Part shown: positions 11,506 through 21,765 of the stretch, piece by piece
Layout: each line of letters opens with the position of its first letter
Position numbering within the stretch: the first letter of the stretch is position 1
Origin: Plotosus lineatus
Taxonomy: Eukaryota > Chordata > Actinopteri > Siluriformes > Plotosidae
Assembly: GCA_024760905.1 (NCBI GenBank)
Contig: CM045733.1
Span: forward strand, 64,182,501 to 64,246,500
Reading direction: 5' to 3'
DNA: 64,000 bases
Notes under the pieces: model-generated
Told to the model about the DNA's origin: nothing
The model's database searches: none
Seen by the model: only the letters and a program-made list of their open reading frames with translations
Position numbers and translations under genes: made by a program

Positions 11506-11855
11506 TAAAGTCTTCTCCAGCACACCCAGAAAACTTTCAATAGGGTTATATAGAACTCTGGGGGGCCAATACAAATGTAAAAATGATTCTTCATGCGCTC
11601 TGAACCACTCATTGATTCCCCATTTTATACCAGTGCCATCAGGGAAGAAAAAATAATTTGATGTGATAACCTGCTCATTCAGTACATTCAGCTCTTTAAT
11701 CTTGCTGAGCCACGACCTGAACAAGTGGAGCAACAATGCCATGGAGATGACATGCTGGAGGCAGTCCATGAAAATATTAGAGTGTACAGCTGACTGACAT
11801 GACTGTAAAATCCACATTATAAAATATGAAACAAGACCAGGACATGCCAGTACGC
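11505..11855 (-). pseudogene. Tc1-like transposase, DDE-domain remnant
   Basis: The minus-strand frame 11473-11946 (157 aa) contains AVHSNIFMDCLQHVISMALL and later INEWFRAHEESFLHLYWPPR, then a YNPIESFLGVLEKTL block. These correspond to the middle and last third of a Tc1 DDE domain (E-W-F, W-P, N-P-I-E). The catalytic Asp pair is not preserved in recognisable form. It is a diverged second copy of the sequence at 95-430. The TIR element at 11863 begins right beside it. Confidence 0.65.
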
Positions 11856-12448
11856 TGCTTAATAGGGTGGAGTGAAAATTGTGAAAAATTAAATTTTTGA
11901 TTATTTTTACTTGGAATAGGAATAAAAAGATGTGGAGCGGTGTCATCTAAATTATTTTAAAAGTTCATCTTGATAAGTTGATATCTTAGGCTCCCCCAAG
12001 AGTAATGAAAATGAACATAGTTGGGCATTTTTACTGAAAATTTTCAATTCTTATATAGTGATCCAATTTGCTTCTATATTATTAAAAACATATATTTTAG
12101 GCAGTTTGGCACAGTGTTTACATATATGGTCTCAAAAAAATAAATAAAAACACATATTCAGATGAGTCGATATGACTGTCACATATTGAAGTCTTGTTTT
12201 GTCTCGAAAACTGGCATTTTGCCCTCGACTCCTATAACATAGTTATACGTATGAAGAACATTGGCTGGAAGTTTTATTGGAGCGCCGAATGCGGACAGAC
12301 CGGTGAAGCGCTTTTCTCTCTCATACCTTGAGCCATATCTGATATAAAACCAAAACAAGAAAATATTACAGAAAATAACATCACGGTTATCAGTCTGCTA
12401 GTACATTAGGGCTAGTTGTGACACAATTTCAAAACCGTAAACCAACTA

Positions 12449-13237
12449 CAGTAAAACCTCCGCTGACGAACGCTTAAGCTTACGAACTGTTCGCCTCAAG
12501 AACATTAAATTTGCGAGCATATAGTCTCTGCTGACGAACTAGTTTTCGGCGAACGAACCATACCACGCGGTCGAACAGCGCCACGGTGGCGGCCACGAGA
12601 AGCTGACGCACGCTCACGGCGTCACAGTTCATCACCCCCTTTCTTTGAGTGCGGAAGTGGTTTGTGTTTGATAGACATTTTGGACCATATTGAGTGTACT
12701 TTTGCTATTATGGGACCGAAAAAGACCCCACCACAGGCGGAAATCATTGAAAAACACGAACGAGGTGTGCGTTTGTGTGACTCAGCGTCCCAGTACCAGT
12801 ACGCTAAGTCTACCATTGCTACCATCCATAAGAACAAGGAAGCTATTAAGGGTGCGTGTGTGGCTATGCGTGTTTCCAAACAGTAGGCGTTTCCAAACAC
12901 TCCTTCCAAACAGTAAGTCCCTCCCTCCCTCCTCCTCCCACTCCATTCCATCAAGCCGTCAACTACCATCACAAAGGTAAATAAAACGACTTTATTATAC
13001 AGTACAGTTTATTTCTTTAATTACAATACAATAGCACATTTATTATACATAAAATAAGGTATATTTTTGTGTAGTTTTAAGGCTTATTTAGTAGAAAATT
13101 ATGTTTTATGGGGACCTGGGAATTGATTATTCTCATTTTAATGGTTTCTTATGGGAAATAAATGTTCGGAAGACGAACTTTTCGCCTTACACACACTTTC
13201 TAGGAACCAATTATGTTCGTGAGCTGAGGTATCACTG
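12449..13237 (+). mobile_element. Tigger/pogo element, deletion derivative
   Basis: The inverted ends CAGTAAAACCTCCGCTGACG and the reverse complement of GAGCTGAGGTATCACTG are flanked by TA on both sides (12447-12448, 13238-13239), as in pogo-type elements. A short transposase frame lies inside. It is nested in the hAT-like element, so it is the younger insertion. Confidence 0.85.
12710..12886 (+). pseudogene. Tigger transposase N-terminus (CENP-B-type HTH)
   Basis: The 58-aa frame starts MGPKKTPPQAEIIEKHERGV and continues with a second helix block STIATIHKNKEAIK. This is the CENP-B/psq-like helix-turn-helix that binds the TIRs in Tigger and pogo transposases. About 20 residues appear to be missing between P-P and A-E-I-I-E. 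The frame ends before the CENP-B HTH and DDE domains, so it is a remnant. I chose the ATG at 12710 because it fits the family start M-G-P-K-K. Confidence 0.8.
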
Positions 13238-13632
13238 TATTTAGGTCTAAAAAAAAGGTTGATTTTTACCTAATTGCGCAAGAAACAGAAAGGACAGTTC
13301 AATCTTCTTTCCGGTATGATGCTGTCGCCACCTGGCGATAGTTTCCGCTACTAAACAACTGAGTCCTGACCTTTCCAGTCATACCAAATCTGTGAACTGT
13401 GAATGTTATAATTATTTAGAGTTATTCCCTTTGTTGGCAATCGCGTACTCGCGTGCGCTCAAAATCGACTCGACATACCTTATTTCGAGTGAGTTGGGGG
13501 AACCTAGAAATTTTTTACAGATTTTTAATATTTTGCATATGTTTATATCTGGTATTGTTACATCTTTTCTACACTATTCTGAATTGATTGTGAAAACCTT
13601 TTTTTAATGTTTCACTCCACCCTACTGCTTAA

Positions 13633-14177
13633 GTCAAACCGTATTAAAGAGCCTGAGAAGGAAAATCAAATTTCAGAGTGTGTACAACTTTAGCCAGTTT
13701 ATGTGACCTCACAATGAATTTTATTTATTTATTTATTTATTTATTTTCAACTTTCCTGGCCAGACACCCGACATGCTTTGGCCTCGCTGTCTTTAATCTT
13801 AAATAATGAAGCTGTCTGATCATGTAATCCAGCCGCCAAAAGTTAGCAACGTGGGGGAGAGACAAGGTAAACCATCATCTGATAAATTGGCTGTCCTTCA
13901 TTGGCAAGTGTTCAAAAGAGAGGGAGAGCGAGAGAAAGCTTGAAAAAGAAAACACCTTCAACCATATGATAATACAGTGTGATTCTTGGTGAGATTCATT
14001 CATGTTAAAGGAAAACAGAATATTTATCAGCACAATAGTAGACAGATTACTTTGACCATGTTTGAATCTAAGCCATAAGGTTCTAATAAGTGGAAATCTC
14101 ACTGATTCATTACAAATGCAAAGATTCTCAACCTTCAGAATTTTTTTTTTTTTTTGTATCAATTGATTTTATATTAG
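13633..14177. other. Spacer with (TTTA)n
   Basis: A TTTA repeat at 13718-13745 is the only recognisable structure. Confidence 0.5.
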
Positions 14178-14516
14178 TCATTCATTTTCTGAACCGCTTA
14201 ATCCTAATTAGCGTCATGGGGAGGCTGGTGCCCATCTCAGCTGACTCTGGGCGAGGGAAGAGTACACCCTGGACAGCTCACCAGGCCATCGCAGGGCGGA
14301 AACACACTGACGGCTATGCAGCTATTCTTGACGAAAGTCAGAAATGGTTCTTTTACATTAACCTCACACCATAGACAGTAAGAGACATGGCCGGCCTTTG
14401 AAAACCGAGTTAGCTGCACTGGGGAGGGACAGCAGTGACAACCATTGGCAGTGGGACTTGAACCCCCATCTTTAGGATCGGCAGTCCAGCACCTGACCAC
14501 CAGGCCACCACCGCCT
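14178..14516 (-). mobile_element. SINE-1, tail type A, full length
   Basis: On the minus strand it carries the complete head (GGCGGTGGTGGCCTGGTGGT, B-box GGGGGTTCAAGTCCCACTG), the body and tail A ending CTAATTAGGATTAAGCGGTT then CAGAAAATGAATGA. Possible TSDs GATTTTATATT / GATTTTTTTATATT flank it, differing in T-run length. Confidence 0.8.
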
Positions 14517-14575
14517 CTGATTTTTTTATATTGTACAAATATTTAATATTTGACACTTTATAGCATCTTCAGTTT

Positions 14576-14913
14576 AGGCGGCAGTGGTGGTCTAGTGGAT
14601 AGGGCGCAGGATCGCTGATCCTAAGGTTGAGGGTTCGAGTCCCCACATGGTGTTCACTGTGCCCCCCCCCCCCAGTGCAGCTAACTGGGTTATCAAAGGC
14701 GGGCCATGTCCCTCACTGTCTATGGTGAGAGGCATGTAAAAGAACCATTGCTGACTTCCGTAAAGAGTAGCTGCAAAGCCGTCAACATGTTTCTGTCGCT
14801 TGCTAAAAGGGTTGTGACAGGAAGGGCATCCGATGTAAAAACTTTTGGTGAATCAGATGATTCGCTGTGGCGACCCCTGAGAAAAGGGAAAAGCCAAAAA
14901 GAAAAGAAAGACG
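14576..14913 (+). mobile_element. SINE-1, RTE-type tail, reference full-length copy with 16-bp TSD
   Basis: The 16-bp direct repeats ATAGCATCTTCAGTTT at 14560-14575 and 14914-14929 are identical and fix both ends, giving a 338-bp unit. The head has an A-box-like GGTGGTCTAGTGGATAGG and a B-box-like GAGGGTTCGAGTCCCCAC. The body follows, then at CATGTTTCTG the sequence switches to tail R: GATTCGCTGTGGCGACCCCT, then GAGAAAAGGGAAAAGCC and AAAG repeats. Tail R closely matches the RTE 3' ends at 10.7-11.1 and 39.8-40.6 kb. Confidence 0.93.
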
Positions 14914-15058
14914 ATAGCATCTTCAGTTTCTTCGGGGATCAATACAAAACAAAGTGTTTTGAATTCGAATACATTTTGTCTGCATTCAGCTCAGATAATT
15001 AAACACATTGATGTTGGTGAGATTTACGTTTTTCCGATGTGACAAACAAAAAAAAAGT

Positions 15059-15357
15059 GGGGCCGGTGGTGTAGTGGTTAGGGTGCTGCGCTCATGATCA
15101 GGAGGTTGTGAGTTCGAATCCCACTGAAACCCTCACTGTGCCAAGACCCCTGGACAAGATCTCAACCACAAGTGTGCCTCTGTTCACCCAGCAGTATAAC
15201 TGGGTACCAGTAAAATATACTGGGAAGGTAACCTGTGATGGACTAGTGTCCCATCCAGGGGGAGTTGAACTCCTGGTTGCTTCACGCTATGGAAACTGGG
15301 GATAAGCACCGGCCTGATGAGCCACGAGGCTTGGGGGTAAAAACCCAACAGACTTTT
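15059..15357 (+). mobile_element. SINE-2, full-length copy
   Basis: The tRNA-like head GGCCGGTGGTGTAGTGGTTA contains a good A-box, and GTGAGTTCGAATCCCACTG a near-perfect B-box. The body and the end CCCAACAGACTTTTAA follow. It is the best-preserved SINE-2 here. Confidence 0.85.
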
Positions 15358-15359
15358 AA

Positions 15360-16139
15360 TGTGGAATAATTGCGGAAACAGTTGAAGCTTGCGATGAAAG
15401 AATGGTGTCAGAACACAGATTACACTGCAGCTTGCTTCATATGAGGCTTCCTCGCTCCAATCAGTTGGTTTTTATGTTTTGGTTAATCTGTTTATGATCT
15501 GTTGGTCTAACCATTAGGTTGCAGCCATCCAATCTGAGTAGTATTGTAGAACCACCTGCAAGGGATGTCAGTCATTTGAGATACAAAGTACATGTCAATG
15601 TGACTGAAAGGTTGGTAGTGTTACTGAGCAACAAGTGGTGCAGTGAGTATGCAGATTAGTTTTATATTTTAAAGGAGATAACTGGAAAGGGAGCTGTCCA
15701 GGGTGTGCTCTGCCTTCGTACACAGTCCGCTGAGATGGGAACCAGCCTTCCTGCAACCCTAATTAGGATTAAGCAGTTCAGAAAATGAATGAATGAATGA
15801 ATGGATATTTGAAAAAAATTCTTGTCTAACCTGAAGTTTCAGATCAAGCCAGCAGATGGCGGTGTGTAATATGTAAAGACAGGGCAAAGGGAAACAGGCC
15901 ACCTCAAGGCTGTTACTATCTTGGTCACTTAACGCATTTTACATAATATACAGCTTAATGTGGTGTTTGTTTGTTTGTTTGTTTTTGTCTAAAAAGGGGA
16001 AGTTTGGAATTAGTTCATTATTTACAGAACCCAGTTTTCTGAAAATATATCATTTAAAAATGGGATTTTTTTCAAAATACACTTAAAACTAAATGTGTGT
16101 TTTGTTAATTTATGCGAACTTTTATTATTATTATTTTTT
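15360..16139. other. Spacer with a detached SINE tail A (15672-15802)
   Basis: A tail A fragment, GAGCTGTCCAGGGTGTGCTC through ATTAGGATTAAGCAGTTC and four AATG units, lies at 15672-15802 with no head. The rest holds a GTTT repeat near 15966 and nothing coding. Confidence 0.65.
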
Positions 16140-16151
16140 AAATACACAAAT

Positions 16152-16470
16152 GAGGCAATGGTGGTCTAGTGGTATAGGGTGCAGGATCGCTGATCCTAAG
16201 GTTGGGGGGGTTCGATTCCCCACAGGGTTGTCATTGTCCCCCCCCCCAGTGCAGCTAACTGGGTTATCAAAGGCGGGCCATGTCTCTCACTGTCCATGGT
16301 GAGAAGCGTGTAAAAGAACCGTTGCTGACTTTCGTAAAGAGTAGCTGCAAAGCCGTCAGCGTGTTTCTATGGCCTGGAGAGGGATGGGCTCCACCAGGCC
16401 AAATCAGCCCAAGTCTCGCCATGAAGGCGTCCCAACGACATCCTCAGGATGTTAAGGGATAAGTGAAGTG
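16152..16470 (+). mobile_element. SINE-1 with a third tail (type C) and TSD
   Basis: Head and body are standard up to GCCGTCAGCGTGTTTCT. Then, instead of tail A or R, it continues ATGGCCTGGAGAGGGATGGG and ends GTTAAGGGATAAGTGAAGTG. Direct repeats AAATACACAAAT (16140-16151) and AAATGCACAAAT (16471-16482, one mismatch) bound the unit, so the odd tail belongs to the inserted element. Confidence 0.8.
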
Positions 16471-16482
16471 AAATGCACAAAT

Positions 16483-17250
16483 ACAAATTTGTCCATAATC
16501 TTCCTGACCAACATATTATGAAGAAAAAATGAGAAAAAAAGAAAAAAAAGAAAAAAAAAAGCTTGAATTTGTTTGGCTGCAGCGTGCACAACTACAGTTG
16601 GGAAATAGTGAAAAATGTATTGAATATTTAAATAACAGTTCTAAATTAATTCGTGCATAATAAAGTAATAAATTAATAAAGCAGTGGAAGCATCATGATA
16701 AACATAATTACATTTATCAAATGCAAGCCAAGATCATTTGTGGCTAACGGAACATTTCTCAATGCAAAATTGTAGATTTTAGGTTATTCAGCACCTACGA
16801 CGACGACGACGACAGTGTTGAATGTCGTGAAAAAGTTTCTATAATCCAGGCACATCAATAAATTGTAGTTAAGATGGTAAGTTAAAAAATTTAACATTTT
16901 ATTGAAAAAAAAAATCTTTTGACAGTTAAAATGTTTTGTGTCGATTAACAAATAAAATATTTTTATATAATTTTGAAAAATTTAAATATTAATTTCATGA
17001 AGTATATACGACACGTGAATGGTGCGATCTGATTTGTTTGCTATCGGATAATTAATATTTATGCATCTCGGTCCCAGTTAACCGTGGAAAGTGAGGGATC
17101 CCTGTACGTACATGTATACGTGTATATAACATCAATAGATATATATTCAAAGCTATAAATGCGTATAATAAGAATTAAACATTCAAAAATAATGCATAAG
17201 ATATAAATAAAATATACTGTAAATATATACACACAGACGCGCACCTTATA
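16483..17250. other. AT-rich spacer with a MITE-like end
   Basis: A GAC/ACG repeat (16799-16815) and a terminus at 17070-17101 (GGAAAGTGAGGGATCCCTGTA) resembling 3085-3105 are present. No gene is seen. Confidence 0.5.
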
Positions 17251-17254
17251 TCAA

Positions 17255-17470
17255 AATATAAATATTTTTTTGGGGGGGTTTGAGTTGTTTTTTTTTTTTT
17301 TGTTTGTTTGTTTTTGTTTTTTTTGTTTTTTCATAATTGGCCTTGTTTTGCTGCATTTTCCTGAACTTTCCCCCTATTTTTCTTTGATTTCCTTATTTTT
17401 TTATTTTTCAATGAATATTTTTGAAAAACCCGCCTTGCACTGAAGTCGCAGAAACTGAAGCTCGCAGTGG
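17255..17470. repeat. Dispersed repeat M, copy 1
   Basis: A G-run and T/GTTT tract are followed by CATAATTGGCCTTGTTTTGC, TGCATTTTCCTGAAC, a CCTTATTTTT block and TGAATATTTTTGAAAAA. The same order recurs at 36878-37100. Probably a non-autonomous DNA element. Confidence 0.7.
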
Positions 17471-17759
17471 CGAGGACTTACTGCACATAATTTAACCATG
17501 ACACAGAAGCAGGAGATCAGGTGAGCTCTGCGCTTTGAGCAGCTAATCTGTGTGGTTGATGGCATCTCTTCTGTTCACTCTTCTCATGAAGAATGGAAAC
17601 TCTTCCTGCTAAAGTACGTACGTATGACATACTGGCAAGGGCTGTCATTTTTTTTTTACACTTTATTTACTCTGAGTAATGATTTATGATGACAAGACAG
17701 TGGACCCAATAACCTGTGCTAGCCCTGTGTAGGATAATACCAATGTTTATTAGCATATA

Positions 17760-18081
17760 CAGTCGGCCCTCTACTTACGAAATTAATCCGTTCCAGAGCC
17801 TTTTTCGGAACCTGGAGTTTTCGTAAGTAGAGGCGCACTTTACATGTAAAATGCGTGATTCATTCCAAGGCTCCCAAGACTACCCCATAAACCCTTTAAA
17901 AATGATAAAAGTACACCAATTTTGTAAGAAATATGTGTTAAAAGTGAAAGAAAATTACTTATTAAACCATTTAAACATTTTATTAATTAAACCATTATTA
18001 AACATTTTTTATTAATGCACATACACACACAGAAACACACACACACAACACTGTCTCTCTCTCTCTCATTCTGTCTGTGTC

Positions 18082-18130
<49 letters not shown>

Positions 18131-19137
18131 AAACACTGTCTCTCTCTCTCTCTCTCTCTTTTGCTCTCTTTGAGTGCACGCTTTGCCGACTGCGGGCTCT
18201 GCCCATACGCAGCGTGCAGCCGATGGAGCTTTTGAGATGGGGTGTTGTATTTTAAGCGGAATTACCTGTTTGAAAGATCTGAGGTCCGGATTCAATATTA
18301 ACTTGCTTCTTTACGAGATCGGAGGTCTTGTGGTGCTGCCCAATTCCATCCATGCGGAGCTTTTGAGATGGGGCACAGCTCATCCGGATTCTGTCTGTCT
18401 TCCTTTCGGCTTTTTCCTTTTACTCAGGAGTCGCCACAGCAAATCAACTGATTCGCACTTTTGATTTGGCAGAGGTTTTTACGTCGGATGCCCTTCCTGT
18501 CATAACCCTTTTAGCAAGGGACAGAAACACGCTGACGGCTTTGCAGCTACTCTTTACGAAAGTCAGCAATGGTTCTTTTACATGCCTCTCACCATAGACA
18601 GTGACAGACATGGCCCACCTTTGATAACCCAGTTAGCCACACTGGGGGGAACAGTGACAACCTTGTGGAGAGTGGGACTCGAACCCCCAACCTTTGGATT
18701 AGTGATCCAGCGCCCTATACCACTAGACCATCCGGATTAATAAGCTGAAATGAGAACAGTACTCCCAAAACTCTCAAAACTCTCAAAATTCATCAACCCA
18801 CACCACATCTCTCCTTTCCGCGTGTGGCAAACAAGCTTATGGGTACAGTACTATGGAGATTCAGCTCCCTCCTGGCCAATGGGAGGCCAGCGGGGCGGGA
18901 TGTTGGGAGATAATCAATGAGAGGCCAGCGGGGCAGGATGTTGGGAGATCGCCAATGAGAGAGAAACTAGTGCGTTGTTTGAATTTTTGAGTGACGCGTT
19001 TGAATTGTTGAATGGCGCGTTTGGCGTTTTTCGTAAGAAGACGTTGTTTCGTGTACAGAGGGTGAAAATTTAGGAAAATGTTTTTTTGTAACCTGGATTT
19101 TTTGTATTCAGAGGTTTTCGTAAGTAAAGGGCTGACT
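17760..19137 (-). mobile_element. Tigger/pogo element without transposase, with a nested SINE
   Basis: The left end CAGTCGGCCCTCTACTTACG follows TA, and the right end is the reverse complement of AGTCAGCCCTTTACTTACG. The internal order (minus strand) is the promoter-like CCAAT/GC repeats near 18870-18960, a degenerate middle, and the region shared with 30280-30479. Dinucleotide arrays (AC)/(TC) fill 18019-18165. The transposase frame is gone. A SINE-1 copy sits at 18391-18728. The last base of the right TIR and its TA are mutated. Confidence 0.85.
18391..18728 (-). mobile_element. SINE-1, RTE-type tail, nested in a Tigger, 10-bp TSD
   Basis: Perfect direct repeats CATCCGGATT at 18381-18390 and 18729-18738 bound it. 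On the minus strand it begins GGTCTAGTGGTATAGGGCGC and ends in tail R (CGACTCCTGAGTAAAAGGAA then AAAGCCGAAAGGAAG). It lacks only about ten bases of the head. Confidence 0.92.
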
Positions 19138-19308
19138 ATTCGACAGGTGCAGAGGTGCAGAGTTTTATTCTTCCATGTAGCGTATATAATAAAACTATTA
19201 TTTGGTTGAAGTGAGGTCTATCTCTGATTATTCAGTAGTGTCCTCCTAACCTGGCAAATTATTGTAATGTATCACCCCAGCAGTATTAGTAACCTCAGCT
19301 AGTTGAGT

Positions 19309-19655
19309 CGGGCAGTGGTGGCCTGGTGGTGAAGGTGCTAGATCACTGATCCCAAGGTTGGGGGTTCAAGCCCCACTCTCAATGGGTTGTCACTGTCGTT
19401 TCCCCCCCCCCCCCCTCCCCCCAGTACTCTAAGTGGGTTATCAAAGGGTGGCGGCCATGTCTCTCACTCTCTGTGGTGTGAGGTTCATGTAAAAGAACTA
19501 TTGTTGACTTTCGTCAAGAGAAGCTGTATAGCTGTCAGTGTTTTTCTGGCCAGTGGTAGCCTGGCAAGGTGTACTCTGTCCTTATGCAAAGTTGGCTGAG
19601 ATGGGCACCAGCCTGCCCGTGATCCTAATTAGGATTAAGCAGTTCAGAGAATGAA
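19309..19655 (+). mobile_element. SINE-1, tail type A
   Basis: Head (GGCAGTGGTGGCCTGGTGGT, B-box GGGGGTTCAAGCCCCAC), a C-rich expansion at 19401-19423, body and tail A (GATGGGCACCAGCCTGCCCG, then AGGATTAAGCAGTTC). The TSD is unclear. Confidence 0.8.
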
Positions 19656-20242
19656 AGGTAGTTGTGCCAGCAAAACTAATTCCAAGTTCAAGTGCAGTTT
19701 CTTCCCTTCTCTCGCACATGCACGCATACAGGTGTATGTATATCATCCATTATGTTTGGTTCCTGCTTTTAACTGTTTTTCCAACAGGCAAACCAGTCAA
19801 ACAGTACTATCACAGTGTCTCCTAGAAACATTAGCCCATCGCTGTAATTCCTCCTTATCTTAACTCTAATACGATATGATCTAATTTTGGCATCCAACCA
19901 CAGTTACTTGTAAATATTGTTGCTCACATAGGCAATTAATAACAATGCAATATACATCTTTTTGATGCTGTTAATTCATCTTGGACACTCCACGTTTGGA
20001 GGGTAATAAAAATACCCCTGAAGCTCATTCCTTATAAAGTAATTAATTTAGTCATACAGGCCCAATGTGTGTATTGCATGCTCTGTATTCAGCGTGACGT
20101 CTTCACACCATGTAAACATTGTGATTATTCAAACCAATACCATCATAAAAATAATTCAATATTTCTATATTTCAACTAATTATTATTGTTTTGATTATTA
20201 TATTTGCACTTACAGGGATTTATAGTGCTCAGGGTGAACAGC
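19656..20242. other. Spacer, nothing recognised
   Basis: No repeat family of the window and no frame of interest. Confidence 0.5.
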
Positions 20243-20488
20243 ACATTCATTTTCTCAACTACTTAATCCTAATTAGGGTTGCGGGGTCGTATACATCGCA
20301 GCTGACTCTGGGCGAGGGCAGGGTACACCCTGGACAGCTCACCAGGCCATCTTTCCAGGCAGTGAGAGACATTGCTGGCCTTTCATAACCCATGTAGCTG
20401 CACTGACAACCCGTTGAGAGCGTGGGGCTTGAACCCCCAACCTTGGGATCAGTGATCCAGCATCTTACTACCAGGGCACTATTGCCCT
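20243..20488 (-). mobile_element. SINE-1, tail type A, internally deleted
   Basis: The minus strand shows the head with B-box GGGGGTTCAAGCCCCACG, a shortened body and tail A. About 90 bp of the body, including GTAAAAGAACCATTGCTGAC, is missing at the GGCCATC/TTTCCAG junction near 20347. Confidence 0.75.
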
Positions 20489-21157
20489 GCTGTGAATATA
20501 CAAAGTGTAAAAGTGGAGTAACAGTTAACTTTTTACAAACATATTTCAGAGTTTAATAAGTCCAAGCATGTAAATGTGCAATATAATAAATAGTAAATAA
20601 ATCAATAAACAAAACAGGCATTTAAATCTTAATAGTGTATGGTCCTATTGAGTGTGTAAATCCAACTAATCTTCATAAAATGTATTAAACATTCCACAGA
20701 AGAGTTCCTCATAAATCATTGACATATAAAAACTATAACATAACATTCGGAGTGTAGTCTTTGAAATACTAAGTTTTCTGTTTCAGTTGAACTGGCACAG
20801 AATTTGCACCCTGAACTCCTATTTACTTAGAGGAATAGCGGAGGCTCTCTTCTGGCATCTCCCTTGCATTCCTGCAGCACTGGCTCATGTTGGATGTAGC
20901 CCAATATAAAGTATACTTTAACACCAAGTACCTTAAACAGGTATTAAGGGTGTCAATGTGGCCAGCGCCGCAGCAGCAGAATAACTGTGAAGCCACAAAA
21001 ACATACTGTAAACCCACCTCGCAGACGCAAAGCTCTACAACACCACAAAGTCATTCAATTAACTGTGTATTATGCATTTTTTATGATTATTGAACAAAAG
21101 ATGAGAATTTACTTGAGTTTTATGATACAAGTGTTTCCGTAAAAGTGGATAAGAAAT
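20489..21157. other. Spacer, nothing recognised
   Basis: The only frames are about 65 aa in overlapping antisense; no known family. Confidence 0.45.
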
Positions 21158-21245
21158 CCATTCATTCATTTTCTGAATCACTTAATCCTAATTAGAGTCG
21201 CGGGTAGGCTAGCGCCCAGCTCAGTCAACTTTGGGCAATAAGCCA
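21158..21245 (-). repeat. Detached SINE tail A
   Basis: The reverse complement of CATTCATTTTCTGAATCACT, TAATCCTAATTAGAGTCGC and GGCTAGCGCCCAGCTCAG is tail A without head or body. Confidence 0.7.
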
Positions 21246-21306
21246 AGTTCGCATCTCGGCTCACGCTCGGCATCATGAAATTGCGACTACCAAACAAGCT
21301 ACCAAT

Positions 21307-21765
21307 GTGGCGGAAAGAAATCTTGATGTGGATGATAACTGCACTATCGATACGTTCAATTTATGGAAAGTTCCCGACCTTCGAGCATATTGTATACGTA
21401 GGGGTCTTCCCGGTTGTTCCCGCAAGCGTAAAGATGAACTTGTTGCGCTTGCATTTGCGGCGACGTTACAAAAGCTACCTATAGTTTTGTCAAAGGTCGG
21501 GGAATCTAAACAAATCCAACGTGACTATGCCAGTTTGTTGACATTTGAAGTGGATGAGGAAAGCGTGACAATTCCCGACCCCTTGGGACTTGAAGACGGC
21601 TGGGAGACAGAAAATGACATCTTATCGAAGTGGCCCCCGTGTATGTACGCTGACATAGCGGATTTTTTGTTAATGGAGGACCAGGCACCCCTACTAGCGT
21701 TATTTCGTAATGACTACAAAGAAGGTAAATACAAGTTTGACAGCTGTCACCGAGTGACTGAGTGA
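21307..21765 (+). CDS. SAP-domain protein N-terminus (SAP/YqaJ-type family), probably a fragment
   Basis: A 152-aa frame with ordinary codon use. Residues about 16-50 (LWKVPDLRAYCIRRGLPGCS, then RKRKDELVALA) fit a SAP domain, a helix-turn-helix that binds DNA. Residues 82-152 (VTIPDPLGLEDGWE, then W-P-P and Y-K-E-G) resemble the segment that follows the SAP domain in a large fish family of SAP proteins, some carrying SWIM zinc fingers and YqaJ-type nuclease domains. I make that link from memory. The frame stops at 21765 with no SWIM or nuclease part. GAAG|GTAAAT at 21721-21729 would be a good splice donor, so this could be a first exon, or a truncated retro- or transposon-borne copy. The ATG at 21307 was chosen because the SAP helix begins shortly after it. 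Confidence 0.5.
   Translation: MAERNLDVDDNCTIDTFNLWKVPDLRAYCIRRGLPGCSRKRKDELVALAFAATLQKLPIVLSKVGESKQIQRDYASLLTFEVDEESVTIPDPLGLEDGWETENDILSKWPPCMYADIADFLLMEDQAPLLALFRNDYKEGKYKFDSCHRVTE

Larger units (their letters stand above)
11863..13624. mobile_element. TIR element with 8-bp TSD (hAT-like), carrying a nested Tigger
   Basis: The ends are inverted repeats: TAGGGTGGAGTGAAAA at 11863 and its reverse complement at 13609-13624, with 15 matching bases. Perfect 8-bp direct repeats CTGCTTAA lie at 11855-11862 and 13625-13632. An 8-bp TSD fits hAT (P and other groups also make 8 bp). No transposase frame is visible. Of its 1762 bp, 789 bp are a nested Tigger, so the element itself is about 970 bp and probably non-autonomous. 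Confidence 0.8.

Noticed and set aside
14577..14645. tRNA genes at SINE heads (A-box/B-box sequence, possible anticodon arm).
   Set aside because: The sequences do not fold into a full cloverleaf with a paired acceptor stem, and they continue into SINE bodies; they are tRNA-derived promoters, not tRNA genes.
15301..15357. CTGATGAGCCACGAGGC in SINE-2 looks like the first hammerhead core plus stem II (CTGATGA, GCC…GGC).
   Set aside because: No GAAA follows the stem (TTGGGGGTAAAAA instead) and no stem I partner is seen. All SINE-2 copies share this, so it is only a chance match.
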